Assembly (NCBI GenBank): GCA_030549335.1
Contig: CM060197.1
Location: forward strand, 24,006,501 to 24,070,500
Source: Pontederia crassipes
Taxonomy: Eukaryota; Streptophyta; Magnoliopsida; Commelinales; Pontederiaceae
DNA: 64,000 bases
Reading direction: 5' to 3'
Of the stretch, positions 25,626-37,264 are shown one piece after another. Below the pieces are notes generated by a model. It made no database searches. It saw nothing but the letters and a program-made list of their open reading frames with translations, and had not been told where the DNA came from. Both the position numbers and the translations under genes were made by a program. Within the stretch, counting starts at the first letter, position 1. Each line of letters starts with the position of its first letter.

Positions 25626-25767
25626 CATTTTGATACAATTCATTTAAGAATCATCAAGTAACACTAAGAGGTCATATAAAATATCTTTAGACAATTATAA
25701 GTTTAATTCATGGTTATCATATCACATGATTTTAATTCAATAGTAAAAACATAGAACATTTCTGATA

Positions 25768-27254
25768 TGGAGGAGTTATGTATACTTTTTACTTATGTTC
25801 AATATGCATTTATTCTATTTCTTAGTATGGCATCATGTTCGAACACATGCTTTATTTTTTAAATACATTTTTTATGATTTCTCCATATTCATCTTGTAAA
25901 ATATGATAATTTGCATTCTTAGGATGTACTGCTTATTGTGATTATTTTTCATGTAAAAATCCTAGTAGACAACACATGGTGGCATGAAGATAGATGTCCC
26001 CACCTACGCATTTAGACAAATTCAGGGTAGGCACCACATGGGGGCATGCAGGCATATACCTCCACCTGAACACTTATGCAAGTTCGAGAGAAGGCAATAT
26101 GGTCCAAGAAGGCAACCTATCCAAAGCAGCAAACATCTTGAGGAAGACAAATTCTCTTGTACAAGAGGAAGGAAGTTTTCTCTACACTTTATGGATAGAT
26201 GTGGACAAAGGAGTAATTGGAAAAGCTGGACAAACGTCAAGTTAAAAGGGAGGCAAGCAAGGAAGAGCATATTCCTTTGGCTAGAAAAATGGGCAGAACA
26301 AGATAGTGTGGACATGTGACACAAATATCTTAAAGTATAAATGGACATAGGCACGTCCTAGCTGGAGGACCACAAAATCTTCGAACATGAATCTCCATTA
26401 CACTACAGAAAGAGGCTGAAGAGGAGGCTGCGACGGCAACCTCCATTCTTCTTCTTTTTTTTCCTCTTATTCTTGCTTTTAAACCAGCCAGCTAGTGGTT
26501 GAGGGGACTTGTGATGGATATCTCTATTTCTAAACATTTTTTATTTCTAAACTTAAGGTATTAGACACCTGTCATTTATCTTTCATCTCATGCTTACTAT
26601 TTCATTATTCTTATGGCTATTGTTTCTTTATTGTTGTGACTTTCACGATGAATTTTTTTATTATCGGATATATTTTCTTCGTCTATCTATCCATTGTGCA
26701 TTGCCTGGGAGGATGTTTACCTTCTCCATTTCAAGCTTTAAGTCCGAGAGGTGAGGAACTTCAAGCTAGGTTCCTTCAGCAAGGCACAATGTTGGTCGGT
26801 TCTTTGCCAATTTGTTTCATGTTTCCATTTAACCTCTGAATTTAATTTAGACAACCTCCGACGAAGGTGATTGCCATCCGAGAGGGTGTTCGCAATTCCT
26901 AGCTAAGGCATACAAGTCGAGATATTGGACTAGTGCTAGGATATTATGAGGAATAACCAAGCACCAAGGCATAGCTAAGGGGGATGCATTCGTGCTTCCC
27001 CTATTTTATATTTTTGAGAGATGATCTCTTTTTTTTAGAACTACGACCATACATCTTGACGTCGGCATATTCCGCTAGAGAGGGTACTCTATTTTCTAGT
27101 TGTTACATGTGTGTCAAGAGGTGGAGCTACGACTGGGTTTCCTCTAATAATGTGTCGATGGTTAGTTCCGCGGTGAGGCCGAGAGGTGGAGCCGGAGTAC
27201 CCTTAGATCATTTTCTTTGCTGAAGTTATTCCTTCGTGTAAACTATCTTTGATT
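25768..27254. other. Unassigned filler in element G
   Basis: No recognised protein. The frames at 25984-26319 read as low-information sequence with no known motif. A CCGAGAGGTG phrase recurs at about 26743, 26878 (CCGAGAGGGTG), 27178 and 28175, on both sides of the Mutator-like insert, so this stretch and 28171-28975 were once continuous. Confidence 0.4.
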
Positions 27255-28170
27255 TATAGTGTCATATGCCAAATGCCCTTCAACTTTGACGTTTGCTCCG
27301 TGATACCCTCAAACTTCACTTTGTAACACGAATGCCCTTCATCTTTGAACTCGTTTCACCCGGTGCCCTTTTTACCTATGATCGGCCATCTCCCGATTGC
27401 CCCATCAATGTGGCATCCATACGGTCATTTTCTCTCTCCTCCATAGAAGAAGCCATTCGATGTGACATTTCTTTCTCTTACATGGCATGATTAAATAATA
27501 AAAAAAGAGAAGGCGACCTCCGGCGGCCTTGCCGACATCGGAGGGAGGGGGTGGGGGGGGGGGGGGGGGCGGCTCGTCGACGTCGAACGCGAGGGGCCTT
27601 GCCCCTCCTCTGCGACCTCCGACACTCGCCAAAGGACGCAAAAGGGGGGCGAGGACCCCCTTGCATGCGTCAGTGCACCTCCCTCTGCGTCCTCCGATGA
27701 GCGTCGGAGGTCGTAGAAGGGGGGGGGGGGGGAGGAGGCCCCCCTTCGACGCAAAGAAAGGGGGGCCTCGCCCCCTTGCGTCCTTCGACGAGCGCCGGTG
27801 GTCGCAAAAAGGGGGGGGAGTCCCCGTTGTCTACGTGCGTCGCCGCAGACAAAGGGGGAGAGAGATTATATTCTTATTTTATTATTATATTTTAAATTTT
27901 TTATTATTATATTCTTATTTTATTATTTGATATTTTTTATTAATTTGCTGGTGTGGAGTTTGCGTGGCAATGCCACGTCGGATGCTCTCCTGCGTGGTGG
28001 AGAGAGAGCGTCGCTACGTCAACAAAGTGACCAGAAATCGAGTATTCTTAGTCGGAAGAGCATTTCGTGAAACAAATTATATGATGGAGGGCATTCATGT
28101 TACAAAGTGAAGTTGAAGGATTGCACTAGAAAAATAGTCAAAGTTAGAGGGCATTTGGCATAATTTACCC
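27255..28170. mobile_element. Mutator-like element, GC-rich core
   Basis: Seen: long imperfect terminal inverted repeats (left TGCCAAATGCCCTTCAACTT, right the reverse complement of TGCCAAATGCCCTCTAACTT). Homology extends about 100 bp inward on each side (CTTCACTTTGTAACA, TTTGTTTCACG-like). The core at 27520-27850 is extremely GC-rich, with two poly-G runs (27546-27568 and 27719-27731), then an ATT-rich run at 27862-27945. The element at 31980-34048 has the same terminal repeats, GC-rich core and ATT run. No 9-bp target repeat could be matched here. Long proline or glycine frames in the core are composition effects. Confidence 0.6.
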
Positions 28171-28985
28171 CCATCCGAGAGGTGAGGCGACAGTCGATTT
28201 TCATCTATGGTGTCAATGGAGGCGAGAGGTATGTCCAAAGTTTTCTTTATTTTCTCTCTTAAAACATAGGACTTAAAAAAAATTGTTTGAGAGGGATTAT
28301 TACTTATTGGGACTCAGTTCGGGCCTTGATTGAGCTCCGACTTACAGTTATTCTTCACATCCGGAGGTGGGGGTATGACGACACATGCCCCCATATGGGT
28401 ATTCAGCACTTTAGAACATCATGTCCTCGCGAGAGCATGACGATTGCGTTCTAGATGATGACTTGGTCGCTAGATGGTATCCACCATGAGAGTGGGAATG
28501 CCCATGCATATGGTCATTTGCTGCTACTTTATTGGTTTTATATCAGTTTAAGAAACAAAACTTCTGAAACAATTGCCTTAAGCCATAGTGTTTAGTTACT
28601 TCGATCTTTGTCCACGCTTACATCTAAAATTCCTAAAAAATTGTGTAGTTTTATTTACTGCAATTTTTAATTTAATAGTATTTCACTTCCTCAATTGAAA
28701 CAATTTTCATAGACTCAACTTTTCCTTTAAAACAATTTCAATCAAGTGTGATTTCAATCAAGTATACTACTATGTTCTTGTAGTCTCGTCGAATGTGCTA
28801 AGAAGTTTATTTAGATTTGTTTGCTAAGTTTATCATCCCTTCAGTATATTGACTACTACACGTGGGATCATCGGTTGACATAGGGGTACTTGGTTCCTTA
28901 GTTGCCAACTTCCCACTAAGATTGCTTTCTACATTATTTTAGTCTATTGCACCTCACACACGCACAAGTCATGACCACATCAATT
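28171..28985. other. Unassigned filler in element G, right part
   Basis: Continues the sequence left of the Mutator-like insert (CCGAGAGGTG motif). No gene recognised. Confidence 0.35.
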
Positions 28986-29680
28986 TCTAGCATCAAATGT
29001 GGGATCCCTAATCATAATACAATATTCCTAATCCAAACCTATAGAAAATCAAGTTATTTTTCATAATCATCAATCCAACTAAAGAAATCACGACATGGAT
29101 ATTTCAGTTTGGGACTAAATTACATGAAAATCTGGGTTGTTACATTGGATGCATTCAAACAATTGAGTTCAATTTATGGTTAGCATATCACAAGGTTTAA
29201 TTCAACAATAATAAAAAAAAACATAGAACATTCCTAACATGAAACATGCAATCCTTAATCATAACGCGACATCCTTAATCCAAATTAATGGAAAATCATA
29301 CTACTTTCTAAAATCCTCATTCTAAATAAAGAAAACGCAACATTAAAAAAGAGATTATGATCAGATCACCATAAACATACCTTTTAGGGGTTGAGTAAAC
29401 TATAATCAACTATCTCCTTTTATGTTTTTATATTCTTCAACCGATTCTCCTCCTTGATGTACTCCATTCCTTTAAAACGTTACTTTTTTCGATCGAGATC
29501 CATCTGTGTCCAAGACTATTAATATCCAACTAATCAGTAGTAAAATGCTAGTTGGAGTAGAAGGGTTTAGGATAATTTTTCGTATTTATATTATGAGCTG
29601 AAGGTAGCGGTTTGAAAGTTATTGGATTGTTGGAGCTTGCTGGGCCGCCTTCTTGGACTTTTAATGCATTTGGACTGTTA

Positions 29681-30088
29681 CAAATGCCAATCAATTTGGA
29701 TGGTGATCCATCCCACTCATGAAAGTTGGCTTTTTTAACATTTCTAGATAATTATACATATATGAAAACTAAAGTGCACAAAGCCCAAGCGTCTGATTTC
29801 ATTTATAAATGAATAAAAACCTTTCTATCCTCATAAGAAAAAAAATTCGAATGTGTAATATGATATTTACAATTAAATATATACTTTTTGGTGGTGAGCA
29901 TATTTTTATGAAAAACAAATAATAAAATATCTATAAAACTAAAAAAACGACGAGCTTTAATTTACCAATTATTGGAGGAGGAAACCTTAAAATTCTACGA
30001 AAACAATTAGTGAGAGAGAGAGTCGTTTCGTCTTGATTTGGAACGATAATATCGAATGTACATTTTGTTCCACAACATTTCATGAGAC

Positions 30089-30131
<43 letters not shown>

Positions 30132-30529
30132 ATTTCATTGTGGTGGAGAAGGAAGGGACCCCTCCATGTCCCGTGCCGCCATGAGGAGAAGCACTCCCCA
30201 TCGTTGGACTTGTCCTCTCCATGTCCATGTCTAGCTGCTGCAAGACAAACACTGCACCGAATTCCCCTTGTAGGCTTCTTCGATCACACACGACATCACA
30301 AGAGCTACGCCTCCTGTGCGTGCCATGCCATGACTCTCGCTCCTATTAGTTGGCATATCTGAATATGTACCAACAGATCAACATTCAGCAAGTTCTTCAC
30401 TTGGAATTTTCAAAGTCATTTTTTTCTGAAAAAAAAAGAAAAAAAGAGGCAAGTATCAGGGTATGAGGAACGAAGAAAATGATCAGAATCAAATGTTTAG
30501 TACCAGAAACATTGAGGATGCTGCGCCTA
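29681..30529. other. Intergenic stretch with (GA)n
   Basis: Contains an uninterrupted GA run at 30091-30129. The frame at 30033-30362 crosses it and gives an arginine-glutamate string that is a microsatellite artefact. No gene recognised. Confidence 0.5.
30091..30129. repeat. (GA)n microsatellite
   Basis: About nineteen GA units without interruption. Confidence 0.95.
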
Positions 30530-30636
30530 CATGTTGGAAAGAACACATTCAGCAAAAAAGATCACGGATGCTCCGCCGCTCGCATTCATTTTGTCGCAGC
30601 TGCCTTACATGCTGACATGATCATCAACATCCTCCC

Positions 30637-30732
30637 GAGAGAGGGAGAGAGAGAGAGAGAGGGAGGGAGGGAGAGAGGGAGGGAGGGAGGGAGGGAGAGA
30701 GAGAGGGAGGGAGGGAGACAGACAGACAGACA
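30637..30732. repeat. GA / GGGA / GACA low-complexity run
   Basis: Mixed GAGA, GGGA and CAGA repeats. Copy 2 has only a short AGAGGGACAGAGAGACAG version at 41090-41115, so this run expanded after the duplication. Confidence 0.9.
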
Positions 30733-31075
30733 TGGGCCTTCCTCCTCCCTCCTCGCTGCTGTCATACGAGCGTTACTCCTCATGTGCGGCGTTCTCCATT
30801 GGAATGGTTCTTGTCGACAATGTGCGGGGGAGGATGCAAAGGTTCGCTTTGTTGCTCCCATGTCAAATGTCGCCATTGATTTGATTTCGACAAAAAGTGA
30901 TAAAGGCAACGGAAATTGCTCTTTCGGCTACGGCGGCGTCCCGATCATCTTCGATTTTGCACACGGCGTCGCCATACTCACCACCATCTATGTTCCATCG
31001 TAAAAGCACAAGATCTTAGACATTGCAAAAGAGAAATCAACAAAGCAGGGAAAACAGGGGAGAACAGGGGAAACT

Positions 31076-31530
31076 AAGGTCTCTTTAGTGCATGATCTAT
31101 TTGATTAACAGATAATTCATATGACTACTTAAATAAATTATTACTAATATCGCAATTATAGTGTTTGATAAATAATGATAATATATATAATAGTCATAAT
31201 AAATAAAGAACAAATTATCAAAATACTCTTATCACATATTATTATAAATAAAAAAGCAAAAAATGAATATAAATAAAAAGTTAAGTTGAATGATATTTAT
31301 TTATTAATAATATATTTCAAATGAAAATTTTGATTGAATAAATAAAAATATATTTCAAACAACTCGTAATTTAGATTACATGTGAAATGATAATAACATT
31401 ATTAGAGTAATTAAAATTATCGATAAACAGTTGCACTCTAACAAGATAATATAATAGAAGGTGAAAATTTAAATAGAATAATCAATAATTTATCTAAATT
31501 ACCTTATACCACATTGTCCTTATTTCTTTC
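31076..31530. other. AT-rich block absent from copy 2
   Basis: About 450 bp with no counterpart in the partner copy, where the flanking blocks nearly adjoin (41480-41525). It may be an inserted MITE without recognisable terminal repeats, or a deletion in copy 2. Confidence 0.4.
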
Positions 31531-32999
31531 TATTATTATAATAATTTGATCCCGAATGCAAGGTATTAAAATACTAATTTTTCCTCAACAATATGAGCAT
31601 TACCTCTCTCGTCCTAACCTTGAGTCCATTTTTTTTGAATTAATCAAACATCTAAACTTTTGTTCCAATTTCGTTGACTATTGCAATTTGTATGGCATTT
31701 CAAGAAATATTTTAATCATTCCATTTACGCCGCAACTCGATCGAGTAGCAAATTTTAATATTAAGATGATGTAACTGTTTTTGAATATATATATATATAT
31801 ATTATTTTATTCATGTGACAACTTGGTGGATTCTATTCTGCTCTTGACCTTTGCAAGACGAGCCGCACCTATCATATTGGAGATGAATTAGATCTTTGCA
31901 ACATGGAGATAAAATATTCAATTTATAATGGCAAGGCGTGAGCTCCTATCTTTTCATTGAGAGGTGACTTGCGAATTTTGGAGTAAATCACGAGAAATGC
32001 CCTCAATTTTGACGTTTCCATACTTTTCAACTTTAATTTATAACATTAATGTCCTTCATCTTTTAACTCATTGCACCGAATATTTTTTTCACTATTAATC
32101 ACCCATTCCCCGATTGCTCCGCTCTCCGCCACATAGGCAAGCATAGCACAACTACGTAGACTACTTTTCACGTCAATAAATTATTAATAAATATAAAATA
32201 ATAAAATAAAAATATAATAATAAAAAAGGAGGGGTGCTCCCTCCCACCCCCACCTTACCGACGATGGAGAAGAGAGGGGGAAGGGGGCGGCGCACCCTCA
32301 CCCCGCGCGCAGATGGGGAGGACCGCCTCCCCCTCTCTTCTACGACAAGTGGGTGGCGCCCCTCCCCCCACGACTCCCCCTCTGTACGGGGTGGCGCTCC
32401 TTCCCTCTCTCCTCTCCACAGAGGGGGAGGTGGGTGGCGCCCCTCCTCCCGCACGCAAGGGGGAGTGCTGCCTCCCACCTCTCTTCTCACCGGAGAAGAG
32501 AAGGGGTGGGGGGTGGGGGATGCGCCCTTCCCCTCCTCAGTGCATAGGATGCTACGCCCCTCCTTTATGGTGCAGGAGAGGATTGGCCGTTAGGTGGACC
32601 ATAACTCGTCCACCATGCAGGGCAAAGGCACCATGGGAAGCAAAGGCTCGGGCTCAAATATCAATAGCAGCCAACCAGTCCTTTGATAGAGGAAAGAAGA
32701 GCACACTCTTATATCAATTCATCGATGGTAAGCAAGTATGATGGTGGGATGAACCAAATCATCAATAGTAACTGATTTCTTGATTGCATGGCTTTTGCTG
32801 TTATACGGTATTGTTCGAAATGAAATGACACAATATTATTTTTATACATGCCCAAGTGATGGAAAACAAACAATATCTTTTACTTAGTCCATTTTCTTTT
32901 TCGAGGTCTCAAAAATATTTTGGAAACTCAGAATCGTAAATGGATTCGGGTACCATAAAAAAAAGATAGAGAAGATCGCCAAGATTTCATGATCCCCTG

Positions 33000-33655
33000 C
33001 CAAACCTATTCCAATTCCAACAGCTCAGACTCGGATCGTGGGGATTGCCGGAATACTTCGGTTTAATTACTTAATCACTTCCCAACGGTATGTTCCCATA
33101 CCTGGAGAACGTGTGACGCTGGGCCGAGGTTTGGTGAACCAACAGGTGGTCTCGGCAGGAGAAGGATACTTCGGGGATTGAGTGGCAGGAACAGCGAAAG
33201 CGACGGCCGAATACTTGCGGCAATTGAATGAGTTGATGATCCAATGTGTTCTTTTCTCTATGAACCTGAACGAAAACCACCTCATCAAAAAGTGAGACTA
33301 GGTGTTCGGCTAAGCACTCAAGAGATGGAAGACCTCGGTGTCCTTCTAGCGTTCACTGGGCTTTCGCGCTAGGGAACTGGATTGAAGAAGGGAAAGCTTA
33401 TACTTAGGACATACCCTTCCTGGAACATCCAATACTTATTCTATTGAACAAAGTAGAACGACTACGAAATAGTGCACCACAAATAGGAGCTAATGAATAG
33501 ACCTGTGATCCCATAGAAAGACATCACGAGTACTTGGTGTATTGATTTATTTGGAAAGGGAGTGTGTGCGAGTTGTGTATTTCAAGAACGTAATTGGAAG
33601 TAACCAATTAGGTTTACGACGAAATCTAGAAATCAATCACTGATCCAATTTGAGT
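33000..33655. other. Possible organelle-derived DNA beside rpoC1
   Basis: Higher GC than the surroundings, with gene-like but unrecognised stretches, for example around 33080-33290 on either strand. A GTGTGCGAGTTGTG motif at 33562-33575 resembles a group II intron 5' end. The source is not identified; it could be plastid, mitochondrial or a nuclear gene fragment. Confidence 0.35.
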
Positions 33656-33659
33656 AGTA

Positions 33660-33728
33660 ATGTGTCAGGAAAATTTGGTACAAGAAGTCGTGGATACTCT
33701 TCTTGATAATGGGATCCGCGGGCAACCA
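33660..33728 (+). pseudogene. rpoC1: Plastid rpoC1 fragment
   Basis: Twenty-three codons read MCQENLVQEVVDTLLDN then GIRGQP, which differs at about two residues from the plastid RNA polymerase beta' subunit ([23 protein letters not shown] as I recall it). It begins within the subunit and stops after the proline, so it is a scrap of the second exon. Sequence to its left (33555-33655) includes GTGTGCGAGTTG, the usual start of an organellar group II intron, so more organelle DNA may be present. Nuclear plastid DNA carried inside a DNA element; not expressed as RNA polymerase. Confidence 0.75.
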
Positions 33729-34379
33729 TAAAAAACTTGAACCCTCATGATTTTTAAAATCGATGGATTTTCCTCTTACCATAAATTTCATTGTTGTCAG
33801 TATTGACATGCTGCCGGAGGGAAAGGGAACGGAGTCTCCCTCTTTTCTTTTTTTAATATATATTTAGCATGTGTTTTTTAAAAATAAATGCCACGTCAGT
33901 CAAATGATCGAGAAACTAGGTATTCTCGGTAGAAAGGACATTTTATGAAACAAATTATACGATGGAGGGTAGTCTTGGTACAAAGTGAAGTTGGAGGATA
34001 GCGTTAGGAAAATAGCTAAAGTTGAAGGGTATTTGTCATAATATACTCGTGAATTTTATGATGTGGGTGATGAAACAAAAATATAATGCATGCATATCTG
34101 ACAAGTATTTATTTATTCTACGTAATGATGTCAACTTTTTGTGGCTTATTCAACAATGTCACTAAACTTTTTTTTAAGAGATAAGATTAGAGGTGAGAAA
34201 AAGATCATCCAGCTAACTTTGATGAACATGTATCATTTCAAAAATTTAAAAGAAAAATTAACACTTGATTTATTTGCTATCGTGCACCAATCAATCCCTC
34301 TATGGAATGGATGCTCGGTGTGCAACCGCCGACACTTGAAAATGAAAGTAAAATTCTTTTTTACTCCTCTTTTCGCACC

Positions 34380-34600
34380 TTTTTTTTAAATAGAAACTTT
34401 CATTAATGTGGATTATAGTTGTCGAAGTACAAAAAAGGGGCAAGACCCGAAGATGGGCTGTCCTCCCAAAAAAAGTCACCATTCGAACGAGCAGAATATA
34501 GTCCACCAAGACTTTTAGAGTCAGAGCAGATCTTGATATGTGTTTGTCCCCTTTGCACCTCAATGCCTGAAATCTCGTAGTACTCTTTCACCTTCATGAC
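34380..34600 (-). mobile_element. Possible 5'-truncated LINE tail
   Basis: On the minus strand a short frame (MKVKEYYEISGIEVQRG...) ends in a LYFDNYNPH-type tail, an AATGAAAGTTTCTATTT segment and an A run (34379-34388 as T on the plus strand). Plant LINEs often end this way after the reverse-transcriptase tail. There is no catalytic domain, so this is tentative. Confidence 0.25.
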
Positions 34601-34839
34601 TCACGGGGATGAGGGGGTGCAAAGTTCCATTTTCATTTATTTTTAATCTCAAGAACTTCTCATTGTCCTCTTTTCCTATTCATTTTCTCATCTCTTCCTT
34701 TCCACCATTGTTATGTTGTTCCTCCACTACTTGGGCTCAGCCGGAGGGCTTCGGAAAAGGCTCTACAATTGTAAACAATCAAGAGAATCAAGGAAGAAGA
34801 AGAAGGAAAGAACCAAAAAGTGACCAAATAGATGTGTTA

Positions 34840-36260
34840 ATGAGATAATAAGGTAGAGTTTCTGATAGTTAAAGCATGTTTTAGGGGTGTTTTCATGCTT
34901 AGTGTCATGCTAGAAAGATGTAGGATTCATCTTATTCTAGTTCTACTAATAGCATGCTTTTATGACAATTTGATGACTTGATGAATTTATATTGTGCTAA
35001 AATTGTTTTGTTATAGATGCCATGATTATGAACAACAAATGATGACATTCTTAGTGGATTTTATGTATACTTAAGGTCGATAGCTTATGGTCAAAGTTTC
35101 ATTTTTACGTGGGTATCTAGTTCATCTCAATGATAATATTTAAGATGCATGATGTTCATAGAACTATAGGATCTAAATATAAATAGATGTGAATGGAGTT
35201 TTTATGTATGTGTGCAGAACTCTTTGGAATTGATCTTAGTTACTGAAAAACATGTATGCATGCTTTATGATAAATTATGGATTATATGTGGATGAAATGC
35301 ATATGTACGATGTCATAGATTTTAGGATGTTTATAAATGAGATATGGCCCTAAGAATATGCTCTTTGGACTATAGCTTACACTAGAATTAAGTTTGTATG
35401 TGTTAAGGAAATGTTGTGTTTTGAAAATTGATTGAAAACATAAGAATTCTCGCAATGACCTATGGCTCTGATGGATGAAATGGTCCATCAGTTCCTAAAA
35501 CGGGTGCCCATTTTCTTTTCAGGATAAGGTAGTTAATATCAGATCAGACGATCAATCTTCGAGAATTAGATGGTCGATCGGTATGATATATGCTAAATTA
35601 TGTGATTTCGACAAAACGGGCAATCAATTAATTTTTGGACGACTAAAAATGGTCAAGAGTTTGTAGTTTCTGTCCAAGGAAGATTGGACGTACGCCCAAC
35701 ATATCAGGCGTCCGAATCGCACCAGAGCCTTTGAATGGCCAAATGGTATTTTATGATTGGATGATCGCTCGATGTTTGAGGCACCCGATGACCTTACTGA
35801 CAGACGTCCAAAAACTGTACCGAGACACTAATATGAGTTTATTTAAAAATCATGTCTTGATTCATCTCTGCCCTCATGATTGTCCTCACACCTATGATTA
35901 TTCAAGTTAACTAGGAGTCATGATCGAAAGATAGATTAAGAGGTTAATAAAGATAAAAGATGAAATGGAGGGATGTTTATGCCTACTTAGATGTGAAGTG
36001 TACACTTGTGTGATGCACTCCCCCTTTCTAGGATGTTACAGCATTGTGTGAGGCCATCCACCCCCTTTGCGGGGCATTTGTCACCGGCCTTTTCATGGTA
36101 TAGGTGGACACACAGAAGTGGGAGAGCTCACTCATCCGAATTCTATGTTCAGTTGACTAGTCAAAGTTTTTTTTTGTCAATATGATGTCTACTTATTTAT
36201 GGATGTAGCGTCTCATGAGGCGTATTCTATCACGTGGCGTGGTGGGTTTTGAGAATGCTA
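34840..36260 (+). repeat. Probable 5' LTR of element D
   Basis: Ends just before the primer-binding-like site. Its right end (TCACGTGGCGTGG near 36230) matches the end of A's right LTR near 8182. It carries a word array at 35535-35830. The start is uncertain by several hundred bases. Confidence 0.5.
35535..35830. repeat. GATGGTCGATCG-like word array in LTR of D
   Basis: Loose copies of GACGATCAATC, GATGGTCGATCGG, GGACGTACGCCC, GGCGTCCGAATCG, GATGATCGCTCGATG and AGACGTCC, spaced 15-40 bp. More decayed than the arrays in A and B, but in the same part of the LTR. Confidence 0.5.
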
Positions 36261-36265
36261 TATTT

Positions 36266-36277
36266 AGGTATTAGAGC
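36266..36277 (+). promoter_or_regulatory. Primer-binding site, element D
   Basis: AGGTATTAGAGC matches TGGTATCAGAGC, the complement of the initiator methionine tRNA 3' end, at ten of twelve positions. Confidence 0.6.
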
Positions 36278-37264
36278 TTAACGTGACGGCATTTTTATGT
36301 CTTATTGTCCTTATAATCCTATGATGTCATATACATGGTGCCATGAGCAGTCACTACACCACCTGAAGTCAAGTAAGTTTATCCTTCATTCATAAGTCTA
36401 ATGATTTCTATGTTTGCTATTGATGTATGATGATGTAGTACCTCCATGACGGGATCCTACTGTTAGAGGTCATGGCCGAGGCCGAATCGTGGTAGAGCAG
36501 CCAATGCTAAACATTAAGGGACAATTCAGAATGGTATACAAATTAGTCAGGCTCATTAAGAGGAGCCAATAGTTCAACCTCCACCAGTGCAGCCTTCACA
36601 CGTCTAAGGACGTCATTCAGGCATTCCTCAAATTACAACCACCATAGTTTGATAGCAATGAATTTGACATGGCTGAGAGGTGCTTAGAGGTATGAAGGAA
36701 ATATGCAGTGAAGATAAGATGGTCCATCATGCGACCAACCGGCTAACTGATGATGTTTTGGACTAGTGGAGAACCACCATGGACACCAAGTTCGAAGGTC
36801 AAGACACTATTACCTAGAAATGCTTCCATGAAATATTTGAGGAAAGGTACTTTCCGAAGTACCAACATGCCTAGAAGTAGGAGTTCCTAGAACTAAGGTA
36901 AAGTCACATGATGGTTCCTCAATACCATATCCAGTTCATTCACCTAGAGAGTAAAGGGCATATCTTTTTTTTTTCAAAGGCCTGAATACTTCCACCAAGA
37001 ATATTCAAACTTGAGTGTGACACTCGATCTCACAACCACGATAGAGAAGAAATATGATAGGGAAAAAATTGAAGGATATGAAGGGAAATGCCCCAATGCA
37101 GTTCACGAAATAGAATCAACCCAAGTAGAACGATCAACACTAGAATCGGGATCCCAACAGAAGCAACAATCGAGCTCCGGGTAAAGAAGATGAATGAGAA
37201 GTTAAGATGTTAAGATGTTAAGATGTTCATGATTAAAATAGTTAATTGATTATCAATTGCAACC

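Larger units (their letters stand above)
23973..29680. mobile_element. Element G: decayed LTR-like fossil, interrupted
   Basis: Seen: starts TGTGACACCC at 23973. It shows the layout of the B-family LTR without close sequence identity: the CATTAGAGTATAT block at 24440, a word array at 25240-25625, and a tail at 29150-29680 ending in ACTGTTACA. About 80 bp at 25688-25767 recur at 29158-29235, bracketing some 3.4 kb of other sequence. 28985-29080 resembles 29240-29330. No gag or pol is visible. It may be two truncated LTRs with foreign filler between them, or one LTR split by an insertion. Very old. Confidence 0.4.
31980..34048. mobile_element. Mutator-like element carrying organelle-derived DNA
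   Basis: Seen: terminal inverted repeats (left GAGTAAATCACGAGAAATGC, right reverse complement GAGTATATTATGACAAATAC, continuing about 60 bp). Flanks GCGAATTTT (31971-31979) and GTGAATTTT (34049-34057) form a 9-bp target repeat with one difference. The partner duplication at 42065-42073 has a single GTGAATTTT with both flanks matching, i.e. the empty site. The interior holds a GC-rich block (32225-32560), unassigned sequence, and a plastid rpoC1 fragment. No transposase: a non-autonomous, Pack-MULE-like element of the same family as 27255-28170. Confidence 0.82.
30530..34218. repeat. Local duplication, copy 1
   Basis: Matches 40985-42237 in the same orientation in a series of blocks: 30549-30730 with 40989-41120, 30731-31075 with 41121-41480, 31540-31620 with 41525-41590, 31830-31980 with 41915-42073, 34049-34210 with 42065-42230. 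It differs by insertions: a GA/GGGA expansion, about 450 bp of AT-rich sequence at 31076-31530, and a 2-kb Mutator-like element at 31980-34048. The frame at 30479-31003 is preserved only partly in copy 2 and has no known domain, so I do not call a gene. Confidence 0.75.

Noticed and set aside
25984-26319. 111-residue frame in element G filler
   Set aside because: Other frames of the same stretch are also open, and there is no recognisable motif or codon signal.
27491-27930. Long proline-, arginine- and glycine-rich open frames on both strands
   Set aside because: They follow from the GC-rich, poly-G core of a Mutator-like element; overlapping frames on both strands are equally open and no domain is present.
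23973-29144. A single 5.2-kb element from TGTGACACCC to GGGTTGTTACA
   Set aside because: No 5-bp target repeat, and an 80-bp duplication at 25688 / 29158 fits an interrupted LTR better; the outer end was moved to about 29680 with low confidence.
30033-30362. 109-residue frame with an RERERE run
   Set aside because: The run is the (GA)n microsatellite; no similarity to RE-type splicing proteins outside the repeat.
30586-30909. Minus-strand frame with SLSLPPSLSL repeats
   Set aside because: Translation of the GGGA/GAGA low-complexity tract.
32173-32741. Several long open frames rich in G, P and R
   Set aside because: Same cause: GC-rich low-complexity block in the 31980-34048 element.
34403-34597. 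64-residue minus-strand frame as a host gene
   Set aside because: It ends in a retroposon-like A-rich tail and has no intact domain; kept only as a tentative LINE tail.
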